From Lentisphaerota bacterium (GTDB taxonomy: Bacteria > Verrucomicrobiota > Lentisphaeria > Oligosphaerales > JABHEG01), in assembly GCA_018676675.1 (NCBI GenBank), contig JABHEG010000196.1, forward strand, positions 1 through 64,000: 64,000 bases of DNA, read 5' to 3'. The notes under the pieces are model-generated. The model had not been told where the DNA came from and searched no databases. It saw only the letters and a program-made list of their open reading frames with translations. Below are positions 1-7,476 of this stretch, one piece after another (the first letter of the stretch is position 1; each line of letters opens with the position of its first letter). Both the position numbers and the translations under genes were made by a program.

Positions 1-21
1 GACGGCTCCGGGATGAGAGGA

Positions 22-72
22 GCCCCGCCGGGCAAGAGGCGATGCCGTAGCATCGTCGTTTCCCGGCGGGGC
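22..72. repeat. Long GC-rich stem-loop
   Basis: An 11-bp perfect inverted repeat (GCCCCGCCGGG at 22-32 and its complement at 62-72) encloses a second perfect 6-bp stem (CGATGC at 40-45, GCATCG at 50-55). No T-run follows, so a classical intrinsic terminator is not shown. It may be a terminator or REP-type element belonging to a gene upstream of the window. The remaining bases to 256 hold no gene that I can support. Confidence 0.5.
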
Positions 73-256
73 GGCTCTCGCGCGGAACCGACTCGGCGCG
101 AAGCGCTTGCTGCCCTTGTGGTGTGGGCTCACTCCGCCGCCGCAATGGCGGCAATCAGGTGTACTCTGACTTCGACAGCTTGGTACTAGGGTAGAGTGGC
201 CGGTTGGACATGGGAACTCTTCATCCCGCTCTTCATCCCCAAAGGGAATCCCTGCC

Positions 257-1966
257 GTGAACAGCACTTTGCGCAGCACACCATTACTCTGGGGAGTCGG
301 CGTTCTCGTGTCGGTGTTCGGCACGACGGCAAGCGCGCAGCACTGGGTCGACCTCGGCGACGAAGGGCGGACGCTCTACGCGAGTGCGCGGCTGACTGTC
401 CCGGCGCGTGGCGAGGCGGCTCTGATGAATCTTGCGACGGACAGTCTCCAGAGGCGGGTGGCATTCGGGGTCGACCGAAGCGGGGACCTACGTCTCTGGC
501 TCTATCAGAATACGGTCACCGGGAAGACCGTGCCGACCGGAGAAACGTCGATCCTCGTTCTTCGGATCAGGAGCCACGCAAAGGTCCCTGACGACGCGCG
601 CCTCGCTGTCTTCAGTGTTGCAGACGGCATTCCACAGGCAGAACCGAAGACGTGGACGTTGGTGAACCGCAAAGGCTTTTCTGACGCCAATCTGGCCAAA
701 CTGGTGGCAACCCCGGCTGCAGCCCTTGCTCACTTCTCGGCGGTCCGCGTGGGCCCCACCTGGGAAACGATACGATCCGGGCCTGTGCTGGACGACTCCA
801 TTCTCAAGGGCGCCCCCGCACCTGACCTGTCCACTCCCGATCCGGTCACCAACCCCAAGAGCGCGCTGATGCTCAACCTACGGACGACCGGGACGGATCC
901 GGACAGCATTCACTACGGGTCTCTTCCCGCACTGCCGGCCGAGCACACCATCATCAGTGATGTGCGTGATCGAGGAGGGAAGTGGGTACATCAGCACGCC
1001 TATCTGACCTACCACGGCGGACGCTACTGGGCCATGTGGAGCGACGGCCCGGGGGTCAAGAGACCCAACATGACGCCCAAACGGCATCGCAACATCATTC
1101 CCGGGCATGATCGGCCGGGCACGCGTGTCTCCTATGCGACCAGCGAGGATGGCCTGACCTGGTCGGAGCCAACGGGCTTATCGGGGCCACCGCGCATCGA
1201 GGGCTTTGGGTGGATCGCCCGCGGCTACTGGGTTCGCGACGACGAACTCCTGGCTTTGGCCAGCCACTTCAACGCCCCGGGGTATCCCGGCAAAGGGCTC
1301 AGTCTGGAGGCCTTCCGTTGGGACCAGGCGGCAGGCAAATGGGTTGCTCATGGCACGGTTCTCGATGACACACTCAACAACTTCCCGCCGAAGAGACTCC
1401 CCAACGGCAAGTGGATGATGAGCCGCCGCGATCACAAACGCGACCTGTCCGTTGCCGTCGGCGGCGTCGACGCGTTCGGCGACTGGGAGACGCGACCTGT
1501 GTCTGCCTATGGAAGCGAGCAGGGCAAGCGCCCCGAAGAGCCCTACTGGTATGTGTTGCCCGATGGCCGGAACCTGGTCGGTCTGTTCCGCAACAACGCA
1601 GGCAAGAGTCTTATCCGGGCATTCTCCACGGATTGTGGACAGACGTGGACGCCGTTGGTGAACACGAACTTCCCCGACGCAACGAGCAAGTTCTACGCGC
1701 TGCGGACGTCGCGCGGCTACTATGCGCTGGTCTCGAACTCACGCCCCGCCCGTCGCGATCCCCTGACGCTCGCCATCAGCCATGACGGGTTGGTCTACAC
1801 TCATCTCTTCTACCTCATCGGGGGACGTCATATCGACTACCCGCACATGATCGAACATGACGGGCACTTGCTGATCGCGTTCTCCGGCGCCAAGCAGACC
1901 ATGGAAGTGCTGAGAGTATCGTTGACTGATCTTGATCGGCTCATCACGGAAGGGCAACCGGAATGA
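257..1966 (+). CDS. Secreted sialidase-like (Asp-box/BNR repeat) protein
   Basis: A 569-residue protein with an N-terminal hydrophobic export signal ending near an Ala-Ser-Ala-Gln stretch (about residue 27). The C-terminal two thirds look like a six-bladed sialidase-type propeller. Asp-box motifs are visible around residue 295 (TSEDGLTWSE) and residue 455 (STDCGQTWTP). The family includes exo-alpha-sialidases and other glycan-binding or glycan-cleaving proteins, so the substrate is not settled, and I do not see a clear FRIP arginine motif. The start is GTG at 257, with AAAGGG about 10 nt upstream. The stop overlaps the next start by 4 bp (ATGA), so translation is probably coupled to the FAD oxidoreductase remnant. 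The following aldolase suggests a sugar-acid scavenging role, which is an inference. Confidence 0.7.
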   Translation: MNSTLRSTPLLWGVGVLVSVFGTTASAQHWVDLGDEGRTLYASARLTVPARGEAALMNLATDSLQRRVAFGVDRSGDLRLWLYQNTVTGKTVPTGETSILVLRIRSHAKVPDDARLAVFSVADGIPQAEPKTWTLVNRKGFSDANLAKLVATPAAALAHFSAVRVGPTWETIRSGPVLDDSILKGAPAPDLSTPDPVTNPKSALMLNLRTTGTDPDSIHYGSLPALPAEHTIISDVRDRGGKWVHQHAYLTYHGGRYWAMWSDGPGVKRPNMTPKRHRNIIPGHDRPGTRVSYATSEDGLTWSEPTGLSGPPRIEGFGWIARGYWVRDDELLALASHFNAPGYPGKGLSLEAFRWDQAAGKWVAHGTVLDDTLNNFPPKRLPNGKWMMSRRDHKRDLSVAVGGVDAFGDWETRPVSAYGSEQGKRPEEPYWYVLPDGRNLVGLFRNNAGKSLIRAFSTDCGQTWTPLVNTNFPDATSKFYALRTSRGYYALVSNSRPARRDPLTLAISHDGLVYTHLFYLIGGRHIDYPHMIEHDGHLLIAFSGAKQTMEVLRVSLTDLDRLITEGQPE

Positions 1967-2364
1967 CTCGGAGCAACCACGGCAATCCCGACGATTCGAC
2001 GGCGCGCACAGTTCGCTGGTCGCGCGACATCCCCGTCCGCTATGAGGCGGATGTCGCCGTGATCGGCGGGGGCATCGCCGGGGTCTCGGCTGCCTGCGCC
2101 GCGGCACGTTCGGGCGCCAAGGTGATCCTGGTCGAACGCTTCGGCGTCACCGGCGGAGTACTCACTGCCAGCGGGGTCGTCAACTTCTGCGGGCAACTGC
2201 AGGGCCAGGGCGAAGTGTTCGACACGATTCTCGCCGACCTGCGTGCGTTTGGCGCCCTCCCCCCTCCGGCAGGCCCGATGCACTGGGTGACAAGCCATCG
2301 GTTTCCCACTACGAGATCCTGGCGGTTGTCCGAAGCGAGGTCGTCGCGAGAGGAGCGTGACTGA
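1963..2364 (+). pseudogene. FAD-dependent oxidoreductase, N-terminal fragment
   Basis: Residues 28-55 carry a textbook dinucleotide-binding start (VIGGGIAGVSAA, followed by an acidic LVER end of strand 2) and a GGVLTASGVVNFCG segment typical of the FAD_oxidored family (PF12831), whose members are 400 residues or longer. The reading frame ends after 133 residues. The last 30 residues no longer resemble the family, and no continuation is seen before the aldolase at 2485. This is a gene whose 3' three quarters have been lost. The start overlaps the stop of the sialidase by 4 bp, which supports former co-translation. A stable truncated product is unlikely to work because the FAD and substrate domains are missing. 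Confidence 0.65.
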
Positions 2365-2427
2365 GCGTGTGAGTCACTCCGCAGGACGCACGCCGGTTGA
2401 GTGAGACATCCACAGAGATCTCCAAGT

Positions 2428-2472
2428 GATCCGGCGAATCCGACCGATCCGACTAATCGGGCCGATCCGAAG
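2428..2472. repeat. 9-nt-period microsatellite (RATCCGACY-like)
   Basis: Five consecutive 9-nt units (GATCCGGCG, AATCCGACC, GATCCGACT, AATCGGGCC, GATCCGAAG) lie directly upstream of the aldolase. In the aldolase frame they would encode Asp-Pro/Asn-Pro triplets after a GTG at 2401, but the better start is the ATG at 2485. This is best read as an intergenic repeat that happens to stay open. Confidence 0.6.
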
Positions 2473-2484
2473 ACAAGGAAGACA

Positions 2485-3429
2485 ATGAACGACCTCTCAG
2501 CACAATTCCGCGGGATCATTCCCCCGCTGGTCACCCCTTTGGCGGGTCGTGACGAACTGGATGTAGAAGGCCTGGAAAGGCTGGTTGAGCATGTCCTCGC
2601 CGGTGGTGTGCATGGTCTCTTCATGCTTGGGACCACGGGCGAAGGTCCGAGCCTGGGGTACCGACTTCGGCGGGAGGTCATTGCGGAGGCCTGCCGGATC
2701 GCGAGCGACCGTGTTCCGGTTCTGGTCGGCATTACCGACACGGCGTTTGTCGAGTCGCTTGCCATGGCGGAGTGCGCTGCCGATGCCGGGGCGTCTGCGG
2801 TCGTGCTGGCTCCCCCGTACTACTTCCCCGAGGGGCAACCCGAGTTGCTGGAATACCTGCACCATCTCGTGCCGGAACTGCCTCTCCCTCTTTTCCTCTA
2901 CAACATGCCGATGATGACCAAGGTCTGCTTCGCACCGGAAACCGTTTGCCAAGCCATGGACATTGACGGGATTGTCGGCATCAAGGACAGCTCAGGCGAT
3001 CTCGGATACTTCCGGAAGATCTGCGCCGTGGCGCGTCAACGGAGGCCTGAATGGTCTTTGCTGATGGGAACGGAGTCGTTCGTTGCCGCCGCGGTGGAAC
3101 TGGGAGCGCATGGCGGGGTCTGCGGCGGGGCAAACGTCGCCCCGCGGCTTTTCGTGGACTTCTACGAAGCCGCCCTGGCCCGGGACGAGGCAGGTGTTGC
3201 CGGTCTGGCGAACAAGGTGGCGGACCTGGGTGCCATCTACGGCGTTGGCCGTCACGCGTCATCCGGCATTAAGGGAATCAAATGCGCACTCTCCGTGCTT
3301 GGGATCTGCAGCGACTTCATGGCCGAACCGTTCCACCGCTTCCATGACGTTGAGCGGGAGCAGATCCATACCGATCTGGAGGTCTTGGCGGCCGAAGGAG
3401 TGGAGATCGGGGATGGTACCGGCGCATGA
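2485..3429 (+). CDS. Dihydrodipicolinate synthase / N-acetylneuraminate lyase family aldolase
   Basis: A 314-residue class I TIM-barrel aldolase. The family pattern is complete: a GTTGEG motif near residues 48-53 (substrate carboxylate binding), PPYYF near 112, a LYNMP tyrosine near 139 and the Schiff-base lysine in GIKDSSGD near 167. Members cleave or form pyruvate-derived aldol products (dihydrodipicolinate, N-acetylneuraminate, keto-deoxy sugar acids). The start was chosen at ATG 2485 because AGGAAG sits 3-9 nt upstream and because the preceding in-frame codons are a microsatellite. The position between two sialidase-like genes favours a sugar-acid or sialic-acid lyase over lysine biosynthesis, but the active-site residues alone do not decide this. 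It is a cytoplasmic enzyme. Confidence 0.8.
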   Translation: MNDLSAQFRGIIPPLVTPLAGRDELDVEGLERLVEHVLAGGVHGLFMLGTTGEGPSLGYRLRREVIAEACRIASDRVPVLVGITDTAFVESLAMAECAADAGASAVVLAPPYYFPEGQPELLEYLHHLVPELPLPLFLYNMPMMTKVCFAPETVCQAMDIDGIVGIKDSSGDLGYFRKICAVARQRRPEWSLLMGTESFVAAAVELGAHGGVCGGANVAPRLFVDFYEAALARDEAGVAGLANKVADLGAIYGVGRHASSGIKGIKCALSVLGICSDFMAEPFHRFHDVEREQIHTDLEVLAAEGVEIGDGTGA

Positions 3430-3646
3430 AAGCGATTGAACCCAGAAGCTCACGGGCTGAGAGGAAAGTCAGTGTCCTCATAGACAAAAATTGACGCCCT
3501 CCAATGCTTCTGGCGCGGCAAATCGACCAAGCCTAATCCTGATCCCCGCGGCGCGCGAGTTGTCCTGCGGCCGATGCTCAGCCCCGAGTCCCGCGACGAA
3601 TGCCGGCAGATGCTCGAGCCCTGGCATGGAGGGACGGAAGGAGGGA

Positions 3647-3856
3647 ATGAAACCGCTGCGCGGCATCACAACTATAGCACTTGGAGGATCTCTCATGGCT
3701 GGCCTCAGCACGGGTGCGCAAGCCCGACCGACAACCACGAATTCGCTGGGCATGGAACTTGTGGCGCTCGAACCGGGGACATTCCGAATGGGATCCGGAG
3801 CCGGTGATTGGGATGAGAAACCCGTGCACGAGGCGACGATCTCCCAGCCATTCTAA
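3647..3856 (+). pseudogene. Formylglycine-generating enzyme (sulfatase-modifying factor) family, N-terminal remnant
   Basis: A strong ribosome site (GGAAGGAGGG) precedes ATG 3647. The 69-residue product has a signal-peptide-like start, then NSLGMELVALEPGTFRMGS and a DEKPVHEATISQPF stretch. This is the standard entry of the FGE-sulfatase domain (PF03781). The frame then hits TAA at 3854 where the family normally has an aromatic residue (PF-Y-I-G-L-T), and the next codons still read Ile-Gly-Leu-Thr before homology fades. This is a clear nonsense mutation followed by deletion of the catalytic domain. The product cannot be functional. The family also includes non-enzymatic extracellular relatives, so the ancestor was not necessarily a sulfatase activator. 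Confidence 0.75.
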
Positions 3857-3955
3857 ATCGGGCTGACCGCATATAGCTGTTGTGAACCATTCCATGGGCG
3901 AGTGGACATGCTTGAGGCAATCACGTACGCTTAGAAGGACTTTGGAGGGCACAAA

Positions 3956-5782
3956 ATGAAAAGGACCGCCTTGAAGGACTTGCTTACAACCCTGTGTGGT
4001 GTGGCTGTCGTGATTCTGTGTGTGTCGATGAGCCATGCCGAGTCATCGAAGCCGCTGGGAAAAGGAGAAGCCGTGCTGGAGAAGAGCCAGATCGAGTTCC
4101 TCGATAAGCTGATGCGCGATACGTTCAGGTTCATGAGCGAGGCTGCTGACCCCGTTACAGGCCTGACAGGCAATACGCAAGGCGATTTCAGCTTCGTCAA
4201 CAGCACACCGATTGGCCTGCACATCGCGAGCCTGGCAATCGGCAGTGAACTGGGACTGCTCGATGCCGACGAAGCAGCGGCGAAGTTCGGCAAGGTCCTC
4301 GATACGATGGAGAAGATCCACTTCAAGCAGGACGGTTTCTTCCCCAATTTCATCACAAGAGACCTGGCCAACAAGTTCGGCAGTGTGATGATCATCTCGG
4401 ACTACAACTTCTATCCAGTTGGCATGGTTGTGGCCCGCCAGGTCTGGCCACAGTATGCGGAGCGAATCACCAAGTACCTTGACTTCATCAAGTGGGAGCT
4501 GTTGTACAACAAGGAAGCCAACCGTGTGGTTGCCGGCTACGATTTGGCCAAGCGGAAGGCCGCGCACGAAGGGCTCTGGCTAGCCTCCGATGCCAGGTGC
4601 GCAGTGACGATGATGGTCGGCTCCGGCGCTGCACCGGCCAGGGTGTGGGCCGGCCAGATTCTCAGCAAGATGGAGACTGAATACGGCACCATCCATACCC
4701 CGGGAATGAACTTCGGGGGCACGTACATCGCCGGCATCACAGGCCTCTTCATGTATGAAAGTGACCTCGTTGACGTAGGCGCTACGGTAGGCAACATGGG
4801 GTGGTTCCAGTACCAATTCTCCCGCAAGCGTAACTACCCTCTCTGGGGATGGTCGAACAGTTTCATCGTGGGACGTCACTATTCTGCGGCCGGTATGATA
4901 CCGGAGTGGAACGTCAGTCCCCATGCGCTGAGCATGCTGCTGGAATACTACCCGCGCCACGTAACAGCAACCTTGCAGAAGATGGACAAAATGGGCGGAC
5001 GGATCCCCCCTGCTGGCAGTGAGGGCAAGGAATGGGGGCTCCTCGGATGCTACGACATGGAACGCAATCTTTGGGGAGACTACTACCTGTCTCTTGAGCA
5101 GGGCATGATGTTCGTCGGGTTGGCGAACTTCCTCCATGGCAACATTGCCAAAAAACTGTTCACACGGGACCCAGTCGTCAAGAGAGGTCTGCAACTCTCG
5201 GAGCCTTACCTCAAACGTGACCCGAAGTTGCCCGAACTCTGGGCAGAGCGCGATGCAGAGCCCATCAAGGAGACAGGTACGGTCGAGAAGGCAGGATGGG
5301 AGAGAGCCGCTGAGTCCGTAGTGGAGCTGGACCTCACGAAGATGATCTCCCATCAGCCAGACATTTTGAACGTCACACAATCGGAGGGAGCGACGGTCGT
5401 CAAGGGTTCTGGAGACTGGAAAGCTGCCAGCGTCGGTATACCTGTCAGCTCTTTGGACATCGCGGGCCTGGACCGTGTAGAATTCGAGTTTGGGTCTTTC
5501 GAAGGCAACACACCTTCCCTGGGAAGTATGCGATTCCGCATGAGTGACAAAGTTGGACAGAGTCGTTGGAGCTATGTCACTCTTGAGCCGGGAAGCACGC
5601 ACTACAGCGTAAAGGCTCGCGACATATATTGCTTCACATTCGACCACGTCATCGAGAGCATGGCTCTGGTTTTCGAAAGAGAGTCGTGGTTCTACCACCA
5701 TGCGCTCTTCCGCAGCAATGAGTTCTCCCTTCGCATCAAGGCCATCCGGATCATCGCGAAAAAGCCAGCCACGCAGAGATAG
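3956..5782 (+). CDS. Secreted glucoamylase-like (alpha/alpha-barrel) protein, copy A
   Basis: A 608-residue protein with a signal peptide (residues 1-29, ending SHAES). Residues 40-430 resemble the bacterial glucoamylase/DUF3131 type of alpha/alpha-toroid (PF10091-like): DPVTGLTGN, NSTPIGLHIASLAIG, DGFFPNF and WGWSNSFIVGR stretches. Residues 440-600 form a beta-rich C-terminal domain that may bind carbohydrate. Relatives act on alpha- or beta-glucans, including beta-1,2-glucan enzymes, but the substrate here is unknown. A near-identical paralogue lies on the minus strand at 30567-32333; long blocks are identical across the barrel and the tail. ATG 3956 follows GGACTTTGGAGGG. GC content appears lower than in the flanking genes. 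The family call is from pattern memory, not a search. Confidence 0.6.
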   Translation: MKRTALKDLLTTLCGVAVVILCVSMSHAESSKPLGKGEAVLEKSQIEFLDKLMRDTFRFMSEAADPVTGLTGNTQGDFSFVNSTPIGLHIASLAIGSELGLLDADEAAAKFGKVLDTMEKIHFKQDGFFPNFITRDLANKFGSVMIISDYNFYPVGMVVARQVWPQYAERITKYLDFIKWELLYNKEANRVVAGYDLAKRKAAHEGLWLASDARCAVTMMVGSGAAPARVWAGQILSKMETEYGTIHTPGMNFGGTYIAGITGLFMYESDLVDVGATVGNMGWFQYQFSRKRNYPLWGWSNSFIVGRHYSAAGMIPEWNVSPHALSMLLEYYPRHVTATLQKMDKMGGRIPPAGSEGKEWGLLGCYDMERNLWGDYYLSLEQGMMFVGLANFLHGNIAKKLFTRDPVVKRGLQLSEPYLKRDPKLPELWAERDAEPIKETGTVEKAGWERAAESVVELDLTKMISHQPDILNVTQSEGATVVKGSGDWKAASVGIPVSSLDIAGLDRVEFEFGSFEGNTPSLGSMRFRMSDKVGQSRWSYVTLEPGSTHYSVKARDIYCFTFDHVIESMALVFERESWFYHHALFRSNEFSLRIKAIRIIAKKPATQR

Positions 5783-5892
5783 TAAGGCAAAGGAGGACAG
5801 ACATTCTGCCCCCCCCTATGGCAGCGGTCCATGCCTTCTGCTGGAACGAGTTGCGCCTTAACTTGACGCGCACGAAGCGGCAAGGAGCCGAC

Positions 5893-6170
5893 ATGAACAG
5901 TGATGGCGAGCGTTCACCCCGCCCGATTCCCGGGGAAACGCCGGTCGTCGCGCCGGCGCGTAGCCACTGGAACGCTTACATCCCCGCCGGTGTGACTGAC
6001 TTGGGCTCTGGGCCGAGCGTATGCATCCACCCCCGCCGGACGCGGCGATCGCTCGCGACTATGCGCCCTGCGACATCGTCATTGCCGACATCGAAGCCGA
6101 TACTCACGGCGAACGGGGCCGGTTCGCGGTTGACATTTGCCATGAGCTCAGTATGAGGAACACACAATGA
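5893..6170 (+). pseudogene. Decayed gene upstream of the second sialidase
   Basis: AAGGAG precedes ATG 5893, which opens a plausible N-terminus (MNSDGERSPRPIPGE and on to about 6010). A different frame, open from 6000 to the TGA at 6168-6170, reads like a genuine protein tail (DIVIADIEADTHGERGRF). That tail overlaps the next start by 4 bp (ATGA), as a functional upstream gene would. The simplest reading is one gene whose middle was deleted with a frame change, leaving both ends. I do not recognise the family. Confidence 0.4.
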
Positions 6171-7291
6171 ACGGATCTGCAGAACGCCTGCCGGCAGAAA
6201 TGCCCTACACCATTCCCCTGATCGACTTGACCAACGATACGGACCGGCAAGTGGTGGTGGATCGGGAAACGGGGCAGTACCTCGGACACCCTACAACCGT
6301 CTTGCTGGAGGATGGGAAGACCATTGTCGTGGTCTACCCGAAGGGACATGGCCGAGGAGCGATTGTACTCAAACGAAGTGATGATGGGGGCTTAACCTGG
6401 AGTGATCGCCTGCCGACGCCTGAGAACTGGGCTACATCGCGCGAAGTCCCGACTCTCTACCGGGTCGTGGATGCGACGGGTGTGAAGCGTCTCATCATGT
6501 TCTCGGGACTTTACCCGATCCGTATGGCGGTCTCGGAGGATGACGGGATGACGTGGACACCTCTGGCTCCGATCGGCGATTTTGGCGGAGTCGTGGCGAT
6601 GGCTGATCTTGTGCGGCTGGCGAACGGTGACTACATGGCGCTGTTCCACGACAACGGCCGGTTCCTGCGTGGTGGCCCGAACGATGCCCACGGCTCCCCC
6701 TGCAGTGAGCCCCGAGGTATCTGGCAAGTATACAAATCGCTGTCGCATGATGGCGGGCTGTCGTGGGAGCGGCCGGTGGTGATCGCAGAAAGCGGCACGT
6801 ACCAACTCTGTGAACCGGGGGCCGTACGCTCGCCCGACGGCAAGCAGATCGCCGTGTTGCTGCGCGAAAACGGTCGCACGTACAACTCGTTCATCATGTT
6901 CAGCGATGACGAAGGAGTGACGTGGTCTGAACCGCGTGAGCTGCCTACAGCCCTGACCGGAGATCGCCACCAGGCCATCTACACCGATGACGGCCGTCTC
7001 TTCATCAGCTTCCGTGATATGGCGCACTTAACGCCGACCCACGGGGACTGGATGGGCTGGCTCGGGACGTATGAGGATCTCGTCCACGGTCGGGAAGGTC
7101 AGTACCGCCTACGCCTGGTGGAGAACTTCCCGAATTCGGGTGGCTGGGATGGGGATTGTGCGTATCCGGCATTGGAGCGTCTCCCCAACAGCACGATCGT
7201 GGCTACCACCTACGGGCACTGGGTGGCGGGGGAGCCCGCTTTCATCATGAGCGTGCGCTTGAAGCCCGAGGAACTCGACTGCCGGCGGTAG
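6167..7291 (+). CDS. Cytoplasmic sialidase-like (BNR/Asp-box) protein
   Basis: A 374-residue protein without a signal peptide. Four Asp-boxes are visible: SDDGGLTW (about residue 70), SEDDGMTW (125), SHDGGLSW (195) and SDDEGVTW (245). This gives the six-bladed sialidase fold. A SREVPTL segment near residue 90 sits where GH33 enzymes have their FRIP arginine motif, and a glutamate and tyrosine could complete the site, but this is not proven. The length is normal for a single-domain neuraminidase. The start overlaps the stop of the decayed gene by 4 bp. Absence of an export signal implies action on imported oligosaccharides or an unrecognised export route. Alternative: a non-hydrolytic BNR-repeat protein. 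Confidence 0.7.
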   Translation: MNGSAERLPAEMPYTIPLIDLTNDTDRQVVVDRETGQYLGHPTTVLLEDGKTIVVVYPKGHGRGAIVLKRSDDGGLTWSDRLPTPENWATSREVPTLYRVVDATGVKRLIMFSGLYPIRMAVSEDDGMTWTPLAPIGDFGGVVAMADLVRLANGDYMALFHDNGRFLRGGPNDAHGSPCSEPRGIWQVYKSLSHDGGLSWERPVVIAESGTYQLCEPGAVRSPDGKQIAVLLRENGRTYNSFIMFSDDEGVTWSEPRELPTALTGDRHQAIYTDDGRLFISFRDMAHLTPTHGDWMGWLGTYEDLVHGREGQYRLRLVENFPNSGGWDGDCAYPALERLPNSTIVATTYGHWVAGEPAFIMSVRLKPEELDCRR

Positions 7292-7293
7292 CT

Positions 7294-7461
7294 CCGAATG
7301 GCGTCAATATAGCGCGTGCACGGGAACCCGGCGGTCGAGGGCGACACGCCCTCCAAGGGGATACCGTGCACGATGTTCTCAGCCTGGAAGGCGGTCGCCC
7401 TCGACCGCTCACACCCACCAAGACAGGCGTTTCCGTTCGGCACTACCTCAACGCCATTCGG
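7294..7461. repeat. Nested palindromic element between convergent genes
   Basis: Three nested perfect inverted repeats share one centre: CCGAATGGCGT (7294-7304) with 7451-7461, GTGCACGG (7316-7323) with 7364-7371, and GCGGTCGAGGGCGAC (7331-7345) with 7394-7408. The element fills the gap between the convergent sialidase and GH95 genes. It could act as a two-way transcription barrier, a REP cluster or a small non-autonomous mobile element. Confidence 0.65.
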
Positions 7462-7476
7462 CAGTAGCTCCGCTGG

